64,000 bases of DNA from Cyanoderma ruficeps (lineage: Eukaryota; Chordata; Aves; Passeriformes; Timaliidae), in contig VZDJ01006585.1 of the NCBI GenBank assembly GCA_008694505.1, forward strand, positions 8,762,021 to 8,826,020, written 5' to 3'. Shown piece after piece: positions 42,501-54,134 of this stretch (position 1 is the stretch's first letter; each line of letters opens with the position of its first letter). The translations under genes and the position numbers were made by a program. The notes under the pieces were generated by a model, which was not told where the DNA came from, made no database searches, and saw only the letters and a program-made list of their open reading frames with translations.

Positions 42501-43519
42501 TCTACACATCTTTTTCATATAGCCTTCAGACTGTACTCTGCAGGACAGAATTATTAATTTTCCTCAAGGTCTCTTCTATCATGCTCATCAATAATACCTA
42601 ACTGTTTTGAAGCGTTAATTAATCTATCTTTATGACACTGCTGTGAAGTAGAGGCTAGCATCAGTGCTAATTTTACGGACACAGAGAAGAAATATGGGAA
42701 AATTAATGCAAAGCACAACCACTTCCTTAGAGCCTCCAACTCTACATGAACATAAGCATTTAGAATTCTACAACATTTACGTGGGAGGTATGGTTTAAAC
42801 ATCAGAAAGTAAAGTAATACAACTATTTTGTAATATTAATTCTGAAATCAGGCTACTGAGTTTCGTATTAGGCACTGATCAAGTTAGGAAAACACAATCA
42901 ATGCCCCTGTTCCCAAAAATCTGGCATATGTAACTTGCCAAGCAAAATTATTCCAGTTGAATAATATGTGTGGTTTTAGTTAAACTCTGAAGCAGCAGAG
43001 GCTTAGTAATCGCTACATGTTCCAAATGGTTGCTAAATATGGGTTCCAGTTTAAGCCCTTTCCTCAAAACTGATGGACATATGATTTTCAAACTGTCTAT
43101 CAGTACCTGTGAAAGAAGTAATTTGCTCCACCTACATCTTCAGACACGGCTGAAATCATTACAAAAACCCAACAAACCAAGTAAAACCAAACAAGACTGG
43201 GAAACATGCAAACAACCTAAATACATGTGTTGTAATGATAACTTCTAATGATCAGGCTGCAATGAGGAGTAGTTGGCAAAATTACTAAGTGAATCTTTCT
43301 AAAGATCTATAGGCATTAGTTGGATCACTCCTCCAGATTTTGTCACAAAACTGATGCTCATACAATACTCCTGCAGGAGTGTAGTCAGTAAGTTAAGCTA
43401 TGTAATCATAAGAAGCCAGATGTGACACAAATCAGCTTATTACCCAAATTCATACATATAGATAAGGTTACAAAATAAAACTTCTAAGAAACATTAGGCA
43501 CAAAATAAACATATCATAC
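39594..43519 (-). other. DIAPH3: DIAPH3 intron (3.9 kb)
   Basis: GT-AG intron with donor gtatgat and acceptor ttttttttcatag, phase 0. I saw no repeats with confidence and no coding sequence. A somewhat less AT-rich patch at about 41550-41990 has open frames on the plus strand but no recognisable similarity. Confidence 0.8.
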
Positions 43520-43684
43520 CATGAACATCATCCTGAAGTTGTTTAAGTCTGTTAAAAACTCCTCCACTGAAACTTTCTTCAGGTCAATGGCATAATACCC
43601 CATCACGTTCTGATAGAGTTTTTCCATGTTCTCATGCATCCGTGCAAGTTTCTGAAAATCTTCTTTGGCATGAACTAGGAAGCT
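43520..43684 (-). CDS. DIAPH3: DIAPH3 internal exon (end of FH2, after a U12-type acceptor)
   Basis: The exon is 165 nt, exactly 55 codons, phase 0 at both ends. It begins SFLVHAKEDFQKLARMHENM and continues through MEKLYQNVMGYYAIDLKKVS, then VEEFLTDLNNFRMMFM. The YYAIDxKKVSVEEFLTDLNNFR block is the part that points to DIAPH3: DIAPH2, as I remember it, reads YFAFDxxKYSVEEFFGDLNNFR here. The donor is an ordinary gtatgat at 43513-43519. The acceptor is an AC dinucleotide (43685-43686 on the plus strand as gt), preceded by a CCTTAAC branch-site motif. AG dinucleotides 5 and 8 nt upstream would shift the frame, so the AC site is the one that keeps the protein intact. This segment closes the FH2 domain. 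Confidence 0.94.
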
Positions 43685-43980
43685 GTACACTGCTGTTAAG
43701 GCTACAAGAATACTCAGTGAATCCAATCAAATGCACTGCTTTCACTTAACATTGATTCGTATGTCATATACATTTTTTTATTTCCTCAAATAAGAACCAA
43801 AAGAATTCCTTCCATGTAGTATCTGGAAGGATACAGTACTTCCACATACAGTGTTGTATCTGGAAGGATACAAGTACTAGTATTTACTGTGCATACTAGG
43901 CCTATGAATAAATTCAGGGACCTTCATCAAAATATCTCAACCACTTTAAATTTAAAGATTATTCAATTACTACATAATTT

Positions 43981-44018
43981 CTTATGAAATGAAATGAAAT
44001 TAAATTAAATGAAATGTA
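43981..44018. repeat. GAAAT/TAAAT pentanucleotide patch
   Basis: Short impure array of GAAAT and TAAAT units within the U12-type intron. Confidence 0.8.
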
Positions 44019-44779
44019 ACTAATATAACATCAAGCACCCATGTAGTTTATTTAGTATCACTGTCTCCTTATTGAAGCTAAATGCTTAGGTATAAATTAC
44101 AATTTCCATGGAATTTAGACACAGATACCAATAATTAACCTGAATACTTTATCAATAAATACCATCATTCCTACTAAAATTAAAAACAGAAATATTGATT
44201 AACAATATTAAAAGAAAAGATTATGAAAGGTAAAAAACTTCATTGCAACAGCACTGCACTTATTTCTGCTCCTGAAGGCTGCATAAGGTATTTAGGTTTT
44301 TTCTAAGGCTATTTGCAATGTCAATACAATTTAATTAAATTAGAGGAGAAAACAATAAAACTACTTATATAAAAGATGAGCAATTCATAAATAGCATCAA
44401 AATATCGCTTATAAAATAAAACCCCCTATGTTTATTCAGGACTTCCAATAACGTAGTTTGCCAAAGAAGCTCAAAGATAAAATATTCTACATAGTCATTT
44501 CCTTATGTTGGGCAGCGTTAGGAACTGTGTACTTTAATGGAATGGTTAAACAAATATTTATGTTCCATTATTTTCCTGCTGCAGTAAATGCCACAAAAGA
44601 CAAGAAATAGCCATTTCATCTTTACTCTCAATTGCCCACCTCTACTGCAAAAGAGAATTTACTGTGTTTGTACACTTTCTACTACAGATTAAATACACTA
44701 TGGTCACTTTATGAAGTACAGAATTTTTAATCAAGTGCAAGAAAATATAGGCCAACAGAATAGCAGAAGACCTGGCATT

Positions 44780-45008
44780 TTTCATAATGAATCTCATACC
44801 ACTGGCCTCAGTCCATCCTCCCAGGCTGCACAGATCCCTCCTGCAGAGCCTTTTGACCTCCAGCAGATCAACACTCCCACACAACTTGGTGAGAGCAGCA
44901 AACTTACTTGAGGGTGAACTCAATCCCATCATCCAGATCAGCAATGGAGATGTTGAACAGAACTGGCCCCAAAACTGAGCCCTGGGGAACTCCACCAGTG
45001 ACCAGTAC
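44780..45008 (-). mobile_element. CR1 LINE fragment
   Basis: Complement of internal CR1 sequence, with CTGCACAGATCCCTCCTGCA, CATCCAGATCAGCAATGGAG and ACTGAGCCCTGGGGAACTCC. It matches the same CR1 portion as the 25.7-kb fragment and lies inside the U12-type intron in gene-sense orientation. Confidence 0.88.
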
Positions 45009-45169
45009 ATATTAACATTTTACAGCTGGATGACAGTTTTTACTTTTCAGGTTTCTTGCAATGCACTCAGTTTTTTAGTTTTGTTTAGAAGCTGACTTCC
45101 ATTTCAGTTGCACTGTTAAGTGTCCTTCTGGTTTCTAAAGGTTGCTTTAAAAATAACAAGTAAGAAGTT

Positions 45170-45192
45170 CATGGGGGGGGGTGGGGGGTGTG
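45170..45192. repeat. G-run tract
   Basis: Around 45173-45190 two runs of G are separated by single T bases (GGGGGGGGGTGGGGGGTGTG). It has quadruplex potential on the plus strand and lies in the non-coding part of the U12-type intron. Confidence 0.8.
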
Positions 45193-45258
45193 ATTTAGAA
45201 TCCAGGCCAGAAATTCACACAATAATGATCTCAGATATGTGCAGGAAAGGAGAAACAA

Positions 45259-45308
45259 TGCACTTCCACAATATTCTACTTAGTGCACTTCCACAATATT
45301 CTACTTAG
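45259..45308. repeat. Perfect 25-bp tandem duplication
   Basis: The unit starting TGCACTTCCACAATATTC and ending TACTTAG occurs twice with no spacer and no mismatch (45259-45283 and 45284-45308). Confidence 0.97.
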
Positions 45309-48300
45309 TCACTAATGGCTACTAGCTGATTATGTAAGTGTACAGCGGCCTCTTCTGTGACAGTCTCATGAAAAAGGAGTAACTAAAGTCAAGGTTTCAA
45401 CAATTAAAAGATAGGTCTTCCATCACCCCTCAACCACCTATTTTCAGACTTTCTCAACACAGCTCTTTTACCAGTATGAGCTTCTTTTCATGCTTTTCGT
45501 AACTTCACAAGATGCAGCTGGTAGGCAGCTTCAGACTGCCTGTGCTGACTGGCTGGCAACAGCTCAAAGAGAACTGATGCTGCCAGCCCTCTTTTCTTCT
45601 ACATCAATTTGAATCTCCTTTACTCAGCTCCCAAGATGAGCATAACACACAGGAAACTGATCTTTAGACTTGAGATTCTTAAAAAGCTACTGGGTAGGAA
45701 AGCAAAGAATGTCAATGAGAGGTTTGCCTAGAAATGCTGCCCAAGGACTATATAAAAAAGGATTATGAGAAACATGACAAAACACAAGCTAAGACCACCA
45801 AAAGAAATGTCACCAGTTCACAAAAACACAAACAAACCAAAACAACAAAAAAGGGTGAAACTAGAAAAAAGAATTCCTGCATCTGGTTTAATTTTGATCC
45901 TAAAATTTAGGATACTTATAATTTGTGATTCTTTGACTATTAACAGATCTTATGAAAAAACAGAATTTTTTGCAATTATGAGTGTACTTATTTCCACAGA
46001 GTGAAGGTTAAGGAAAATTAGATAAATTAGTTTTGCTGTCTCTCTATATAATTGACAGCTATTAAACATTCCAGTATTTTTAGTTTTCTAGAAAGCAAAA
46101 AAAAGGAGTTGAAATTATCAGTAAAATGTAGACTTCATCTTGCAAATTCCAGAAAATATCCTTAAAAGAAAACTTGGGGAGCGGAGGAGGTGAGAGAAAA
46201 TTTCTGTGATATTCTTCAAGACACAGCTAAAATTACAGCTATGTTAATGGAGTCCATATAAGCTGGTTAATTTTATACTGTTGAAAACTGACTCCCCTTG
46301 AATATCTGATGCATAATTTTAAACAGAAAATACAGTATTCTGGCAAGACGTTTTGCTATCTAGTATTTCAATGCCAGACACAATGAATCCTGAGATTTTT
46401 ATTTTCCATCTGGTGCATTGTGGGATTCCCCTAAGCTCTTGGCATTCTACTGAGACTGTGCTTCAATTTAGGTATTTTTAATACCTCCTCTTCCTTTTCT
46501 CCTTAAATATGGCTTTTGTTAGCCAATTCTAGCTAAACTGGAAACAACAGGGAATACAACTGAGAACAGCAATCCCAACTGTAATTATTATGAACAGGTT
46601 GATACATACGCATTATCAACTACACAATTCATTGGCTTTGGATGAATGAAGACAGAAGTACAGGTGAGCTGCAACACAGGTGGGAAGAAAACGAAATCAA
46701 GAAGTTTGGTATTTGTTAACTTCTTCTGAAGTGGTTTACTTCATGGACTGCCTTTTTGGAATTATTGGACTACAGATCATTCACCTAATTAATGTAACAG
46801 GACAGCATTGCATGGCTGAGACAAGATCTGTGGCAAAATATCTAACTGCTGTATGTTTGGTCCTTCATGTTCTGGAAGCTTTTTTCACAGCGAATTTCTT
46901 GTCTGCAGTTTATACTGATTTTAATACATTGTGGTATATAAAATACTCATAACAGTGCAGCATATCAAGCCAAGTAAAAGCAGCTGTAATCCTGGAAAAG
47001 ATAATGAATAATGTTAATCTCTAGCGAACACTTCCTTAAAAGACCCCAATGTTAACCACTTGTATTTTTGCAGAATCTTCAAAAGGGAACTAAGACCACC
47101 ACTATACTAGATGACAAAAGTCTCCACAAAATATGGGAAACCTTTTGAAGACGGATGCAAAAAGACTTTGAGGTTACTGCAAACCATTTCAACAAATGAT
47201 TTTTTTACTAAGAGCTAGCAGTGTGAATGCTGTTAAGCAATGTGACTCTGTTAAGGATTTCCCACATTTTGGGAAATAATTTTGGGAAAATAATTGCCAT
47301 TGTCTGAAAAATACTTGTCAGAGACTTCTTTTTATATACATATACCAAGGTTCAACAGAAAAATTCTGCATCTGAATATAACAGTTCAAGAAACACATAG
47401 AAATGTTTAGATTTTTAAATTAGTAGCTTCTGAAGAGTAGTTGTCAAATAATACCTTTTCTTTGATTCTCTCCTACTTATCTCTGTGTTATAAAACTAAA
47501 ACAAATTGGCAGATATTTGCATCACACAAAGCTGCTGTATCCACTATGTATCACATATTACAAGTAAAATCAGTGCTAGATATAATATATGCCTTGAATC
47601 CAAACCAGATATTAAAAGAATTATAGACTTAAATTAAATCTACATTGGTTGCCAAAACCGTCTCTCTCATTACCTGTCCACACAGTTAACATCTTGACCC
47701 TCTACCAAAGAGCAACACACAACCTTTTTTTACCTGAAGAGCTCAGGTCCTGTAATCTGCAAAGTCCTTAGGATGCAAGGACATCTTACAGATTCAGTTT
47801 ATGCTGCATGGGGGGAATTTCAAACTATGAGGTCAATTAAGTAACCAACAGTTTGGAAGCAGCAAGTAGTCCCTTCCCTGCAGTTGAAATGGGTTTCTTC
47901 TACTGCATTTGGTAGTGAAGACTGACTCATTTAAGTGCTGTTTCTTCCTCCCATTTCTGCAATGTCAACAAATCAAATTAAATGGCAAAGGAACAGCTAA
48001 TTGATCAAAAGAAAATACTTTTTTCTTAGCTGAAAGGCAGCAATCAACTGATTGTCTCTCAAGTATTAGTTCTATAAGTTTCTGTAAAAGAACACCATCA
48101 ACACTACTTTTATCAATAAGCTCAAACTTTCTCAGCTGCTGCTTGGAAAATCAGAAGATGGGAGTTTAATGATAAAGAGGATGTTGACTAAATCACTTAA
48201 TTAAACTTTTCATATGCAATTTAAATACTATCCATAAACCAACTAAATTTTTATTTTGAACATACAAGTGTATTTTGTTCACTGTGCTTTTTATGGAACA

Positions 48301-49055
48301 TTTCACTCGATGGATTTAATATGTCAGATCAATATCAATTCAATATTCTTTGACTTCCCTAATTAAAGGAAACAGAAGAATTGCGATAATAACTATTTCT
48401 TTTCAGCTAGCATACACACGACGGCTCACAAATTAACACAATCTAATATATAGGAGAAATATTCATAATTACAGACTTTGTCAATAAAAGAGTGAACCAA
48501 CTGTGCATGTCTCTGACTTCTTAAAGAAACAAGAATGCTAATCAGTTCATTAGGGGGCTTTGGGTTGTGATATTTAGCGACAGGATGTAATGGCCTGCCT
48601 GTCCATGGAGCTTAATTGTAGTCAGGATGAAAAATTATTTTCTACAAAGCACTATCCTTCCTTTTTAAAACTTCCTGCCGGTTTCTTTTTATGAGCTGTA
48701 TGCTTTTCAAGACATCATCACCATTCAGATTTCCTTGTCATAGGAATAAAAGTAAAGACAGGTCCAGGTTTCATCATGCTGTGCAGGATTATCTAACCTT
48801 TACATCAAACCTTTTCTGCTTTGTAATTTATTGAAGTTCCTGTTTTTCTAAAAGTGAGCTGCTTTAATTAGTGTGTTCACAGACATGACTAGAAACCATA
48901 TGCAACTACGCTGTTTAGAAATTGCTGTCTGTCTGCTGGGTCAGGTAGTAGGTGAGGGTAAACTACTTCTGTTCATAATATTTACTATTCAAAATATTGT
49001 CTTGACAGTATTAGATTTGAATTGTCTAATACAATGAAATATGTAGTATGGCTGG

Positions 49056-49851
49056 TGTAAGGACCTAAAGAGCACAGCTGCCTGTCTCAAACACTCTTTA
49101 GGCCACAGAAGGACATTGCCATGAGATAAGCACAGAAGGGAGAGACAGGATGTTTCCAACCTGGCAGAAGACAGATCTGGGTAGCACACCAGACAACTCC
49201 CACCGTAGAAATCTGTGTAAAGAAGCAACTGCAAATACACATATCACTGGTCAAACAAAGATCACCCCAATTTATGGAATAAATGGGCAACTGCTACCAC
49301 ATGCCTCTCCCCAGATATGCCTCCTAGGGACTATAAATTAAGCCACTGTTTGGGTGCTATCTCAGATCTAGGGGTAGGTAACAAAGATGACGGAGAAGAA
49401 TGGATCGTTGACAACGGACACAAAGATTGCAGAATTTCTGGTCCACAAGAAAAGCCAACTCAGCAATTGTGCTGAAATCAGCTCCAGTTGGGTAGAAGGT
49501 AATTCTGACAGGAGAAGATCACAACACACTGAACCAAGAAACGCACTGACTCATACTAAGAGAAAGACTGAGCACAGGACTAACAGTAACAGAACATGTG
49601 TAACCAATGAGCATCAATTCATTTGCTAAAATGTATAAATAGTGAAAAGTTTTGGAGCACCTCAGGACACACCACCACCAAGAAGCCCAAGGTGAAGAAA
49701 GATTAACAGCATGACACTGGATGCACCTGTGGGGACTACTGCCTGCTTTACATCTCCCTTCCTTTCCCCCTACCACCCCCACCTAGTGCTAAATAAAATG
49801 TGTATTATTGACTTCAGCATATGGTCCCAGGTCACTAATCAGATCTTAACA
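49056..49851 (+). mobile_element. Probable solo LTR in the U12-type intron
   Basis: About 800 bp with LTR layout: start TGTAAGG, TATA box TATAAAT at 49634-49640, polyadenylation signal AATAAA at 49792-49797, and an end GATCTTAACA at 49851. Flanks GCTGG (49051-49055) and GTTGG (49852-49856) match at 4 of 5 bases, compatible with a mutated 5-bp target duplication. The 3' part (ATTATTGACTTCAGCATATG, GGTCCCAGGTCACTAATC) resembles avian ERV U5 sequence. No internal retroviral genes are present. The 5' boundary is the less certain end. It is antisense to DIAPH3. Confidence 0.65.
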
Positions 49852-50974
49852 GTTGGGTTTACCTGTACTGATTTTTTCTAAGTAAGATCAAATATTTATT
49901 TTTCCTGTTTCTGACAGCAGTCAGTACCCAACAATTAGGAAAAACAAGGAGGAAAGGAAACTTGCCAAATATAGCATGAAAATTCAAGTGATGATGTATT
50001 CAGTTTCTAGCAGTCTGTATGTTATTCATTCTTCTGAGCTAAAGCGGCCTCTGGGTCACTGTGTTTAATAGTTCCTGACATACAATCTTCAGCCACCTAA
50101 CTAAGCCTTATATGAAATTCATTCACATTTTCAGTTTGTCTGTTGTCCATGAAAACATCACTGTTAGCACGTTTTAAACTGCTGGACAGTATTTCACATG
50201 GGATGAATCCATGGTTATTTAAAGACACAAAGAATATATTCCACTTTTTCCTTTTGTATGGGACACAAAATCACAAGTATTTTTACTGCATTTTCTAAAA
50301 TTTTTGATTTTCCACCATCAGAGTATTACACTATTAAAACATTCCTTCTGCATAACCTATTGCCAGTTGCTGCTCACTGCCACCATTCTCTGCCACATCA
50401 GTAGATATATACTACACTTTTTGAGATGGGGTAATGGAAGAACTGACGATGTAAGAGTGTTGCTGATTTTTATGAAATCTTCTTGTTTATGTTTTCTGCT
50501 TGTTCCCAACTGGATTTGTTGCCAATTGTTCTAATACAGTGTTTCGCCTTCAGATCTATTAGTCTATAATCACTGAAGTTCACTTTCTCATTTGTCTGCA
50601 TCTGCCAACATCTCCCTTTGACCTAAGAATCTTTTTCAAAGATACTAATCCAGGAAAAAAAAAAAAGTAATCAAACCTCTTTTTAAGCTAAGAAGTTTCT
50701 TTCCTTACAAGTCTTTGCTAAAACACTTTGTTGAAACATGGATGAAAATTCAGTTATGTTCTACTGACTTCTGACCTTTATCTGCATGCTACAATAGACC
50801 TGCAAAAGATGGTTTCTCTTTTCAACACACACAATGACTATTTCTATCTCATTTTATCTCAAATTAATACATGTTCATTTTGTATTTAGTCTTCATCAGT
50901 TTTTTCTTGGTAGAGAAACTTGCAGATCCTCCTTGTAGCCCTTCTAAAAAACAACTGGGTTTCTTTTCAGCTTT

Positions 50975-51065
50975 GACCTGGTCTAGTGAAAGGTGTTCCT
51001 GCCTATAGCAGAGGGGTTGAAACAAGATGATCTTTGAGACTCCTTCCATCCCAAATTATTCTACG
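50975..51065 (+). mobile_element. CR1 LINE 3' tail
   Basis: Plus-strand CR1 end: CTGGTCTAGTGAAAGGTGTT, GCAGAGGGGTTGAAAC, GATGATCTTTGAGACTCCTT and a decayed octamer (ATTATTCTACG). It lies in the U12-type intron, antisense to DIAPH3. Confidence 0.85.
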
Positions 51066-52695
51066 TTTCCTCAACTGTATGATGCCTTTGTGCCTTTGGC
51101 TAGCTTTAGTTCATTTAAGAATCTATAGTCCATTAAGTTTATATTTGAGTTAATTTTGAAATTTTTTCAAGTGTTTTGTGACCACTGTTTACTCCTGGGG
51201 GTTTATTGTTATTTATTTTATATTAAGAAAAAGAATTCTACTGATTCCTTCATTTAACATCATCCTTTCATTTAAAATATTACATAGTAGGCTCAACTGA
51301 AGTTCTCCCTAGAGAAAATAGATGCAAAGAACAAATTTCACTTTATGGCTATGACTTATCTTCTTGACAGACATTGATAATCTGTGCCTTCTCTGGCAAG
51401 ATTAGAGCTTTTGAGATGCCTGAAAAAGATAAAGTGTAGATCCTCCTTTGCATTTCCTAAGATGATCACTATCCTTTTTAAGAGATCAGTAAACTGCTCT
51501 AATGGTCTTCATATATGGGGATGGAATTTCAATCCCTGAAAAAGTTTATGCTACTTCTTGACAAGGTCTGCCTACTTACTCTGTCTTAAATACAATTTAT
51601 AACTTTTTATCACAGTATTCCACTCACTTGTGCCAAGAATTTTTGTAAATGCCCAAATGTCAGTAACACACAGGGAAATGAGGAATCCTACATAATTATT
51701 TTTCGGTTTTAGATGTTTGGTATTAGCATATACTGTATATAAATTACATCTTTATTTATCCACTTTTCTCTTGCTGGAAGGTTAAGATAACCCACAGTGG
51801 CCAGAGAAGGCCTGAAGCGAAGTAACAAACACTTGGATTACAGGGCATCTAATGAAGACAGAACTGGCCCTCACACAGGAAAAACCAGTAGATCCACTTG
51901 GCCTTGGGGTCACTTGCCACGGCTCATGTAACAGGATGACATCAACCAAGAGGACTGTGTCCTGAGTCCCCCAGCCTTTGTAACAGAGCAGTCTTTCCCT
52001 GCAGAGCAAATTTCAGCCTGTCTGCTCATATTTCTGCTTCTGGATTTGTCTTGGTGCCAACCATATATGGCCAACATTTGCTAGAGAGGTTTAAGTGAAA
52101 GAATGTGTTTTTTTCCAATTTGATTAATTCTCTTCATGTTACAAGGTGTTCTTATGAAAGACAGGCAGTGAAGTTGGCTGCATGATTTGGAATAAATAGT
52201 GAAAAAAAGAATTTTGGCAAAAAAAACACCACCAGAAAACAGTTTTCATGAATCTCGTTTCTGAAATAACAGAAATTTTCTGGTTCTGTTGTTGCATATA
52301 CAAAAACATTCGCAATGGTAATGCATACACTAGAAAACAAAGAGGCAGCAGGTGGTGGACATATTTTTCTAAGAGACTGACATAAAATGCCATGTAACAC
52401 TATGGTGCTTAACATATATATTATAACTTCTTTTCACTAAGTTAAGAAACTTATATACAGTTGAAAAGCCAGCAGTAGGCATTTTTTTCCTCATTCATAC
52501 CACTTCAGAGGAATCCTTTAATTGGACTGCTCATGTATTTAGTTTTTGAGAGGAAGAACAAACTATATTTTTCCAAAATACATACCACAAACTAGACAGA
52601 AATTTTGCAAAGAAATTTAAAATTTAAAGCAATTCAGTTAAATTACTTAGAGATTTTTCATGTGTTTTGTTTTTTAAGAGTGCTCTAAAGGATAT

Positions 52696-52820
52696 GGACA
52701 TTTTTGTTACAAACTTATCGTGGTTATCTTCAGGAATTGGGAAAGTCTGCAAATCCTTCTCAAGTTGTTGAAGTTGCCTCTCCATATGCTTGAGGCTCTT
52801 CTCCAGGTTTTCTGCTGAGA
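52696..52820 (-). CDS. DIAPH3: DIAPH3 internal exon (FH2, before a U12-type donor)
   Basis: The exon is 125 nt: two bases completing a Val codon plus 41 codons, ending in phase 0 after Met-Ser. The acceptor is ctgtattttag at 52821-52831. It encodes SAENLEKSLKHMERQLQQLE, then a charged stretch and PEDNHDKFVTKMS, a helical heptad-like part of the formin FH2 C-terminal subdomain. No GT donor lies where homology ends. The codon after Ser begins ATATCCTTT (52687-52695 on the plus strand, reverse-complemented), an exact U12-type AT-AC donor. Reading past it gives unrelated residues and then a stop. The closest remembered homologue is vertebrate DIAPH3 (DKFVTKMS followed by a Phe-containing helix). 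Confidence is high for the exon and for the unusual boundary. Confidence 0.92.
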
Positions 52821-54134
52821 CTAAAATACAGAACATTCATTCTGTTAACACACTAAACAAAATCCATTGTTTTCAAAACGCAAGAGTTAAAACCTTAACC
52901 AAGTCAGCATACTACATTGATAATTCTGAAATAAAAGCACACTTAACAAATTACAATGCAAGATGAAGAGGTCACTCTACAATGTTCAGCTCTCCTCACT
53001 TATGCAGATTCCTTATTCTTACTAGATGTATGCTGTTTGAATGTTGTACTTTCTTTTGTTTTTATGCCCAGGTTTTGCATTGCAATTAACGCTCTGTTTG
53101 AAGTAACCTGAGATATACATATGCCAGTCTGTCTCTTCTGACTAACCAAAGTACAAGTTTTCAAGATATTCTAAGAACCATAAAGCTTTTCTCCATCTCA
53201 TTCTGTTAAAACAGAAAAAACAAACATTTTTATAAAGGATCATGAAGAAAACAAGATTCTCAAACACAGAAAAATGGGGCTATTAAACACCTAAGCATGA
53301 AACCTAAACCTTAATTCTCTAGTTGAAAAACACTATGTATGGTGAAAAACACAGCAGAATTTGTTGGAGCAAAAGTGCTTGGCAAGCATTTGGGAGGGTA
53401 CAACAGAGCAACACAGGGACTTAGGAAAAAGAAAGGAGTGGAGCTGAAACATCAGGGATTTATAGAAGGATAAAGAAAAATATAAGTTTTCATTGTCAGG
53501 AAAAAAGAGAAGAAACTTTCATCCATTTGAAGTAATACATGTAAAGTTGAATGCTTGATCTGTAAATATTTGATTGAAATATCAAGATGATCAGAGTAAT
53601 CTGAGGATAATTGGCATGTATTCTATCTTAGATCGATATTAATGCTATCAGTTAAAACTTATTTTTGATTATTTATGAAGTCAACATTTATTTAAGTTCC
53701 ATAGAAGAAATAGATAAAGATGTAAGAACATACTGTGAATTCTAGTCGAATGACTTACTTTTTATTTTTAATTATTTATTTCATTCATAATACTGTAAAT
53801 ATCTGTAAAGGTATAGTTACCTTCATCTTACAAAAAAACCTCCTCAGAGAAAGTCTGTGTCCCTATGATATTACTAGGATCTGTAGTGGATCCATAATTT
53901 CATCCACCAAATAGTTATGTGGGAGAAAACATAAAATACATAGAGTAAACACATCCTTCTCTGACAAAAGCCTCACAGAGTCCCCAAATGACCAGAGTAA
54001 AATGCTGCATAGCAACTACAATCCCCTTCATAGCAGAAAGGTTAAGACAAGACAACTATAAAATGATCCATGGCAATGTGAAAATTTGCTTTATAATCAC
54101 CATTTTTAAAAGCTTTTGGTTACTCAAAAAACAG

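Larger units (their letters stand above)
43685..52695 (-). other. DIAPH3: U12-type AT-AC intron of DIAPH3
   Basis: A 9.0-kb intron whose first bases on the minus strand are ATATCCTTT (plus 52687-52695), identical to the U12-type donor consensus for AT-AC introns. Its last bases are CCTTAAC (plus 43695-43701), then AGCAGTGTAC. The branch adenosine lies about 11-12 nt from the AC acceptor, inside the tight window usual for minor-class introns. Joining at AT and AC gives ...KMS|SFLVHAKE..., matching the family; GT-AG alternatives nearby break the frame or the homology. The intron also holds a CR1 relic (44780-45008), an LTR (49056-49851), a CR1 tail (50975-51065) and a 25-bp tandem duplication (45259-45308). 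The rest has no recognisable coding sequence. Confidence 0.9.

Noticed and set aside
43687..43693. AG dinucleotides just upstream of the FH2-end exon as ordinary acceptors
   Set aside because: They would add 5 or 8 nt and shift the frame, and no compatible GT donor exists at the end of homology in the exon at 52696.
44642..45010. 122-codon open frame on the minus strand
   Set aside because: It is the broken reading frame of the CR1 fragment at 44780-45008 extended into unrelated intron sequence.
46420..46435. GCATTGTGGGATTCCCC resembling a ZNF143-type site
   Set aside because: The match to the remembered motif is partial and there is no promoter or CpG context.
52703..52708. GTAACA inside the 52696-52820 exon as an ordinary GT donor
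   Set aside because: Using it would delete the conserved VTKMS residues, which are present and in frame up to the U12-type donor.
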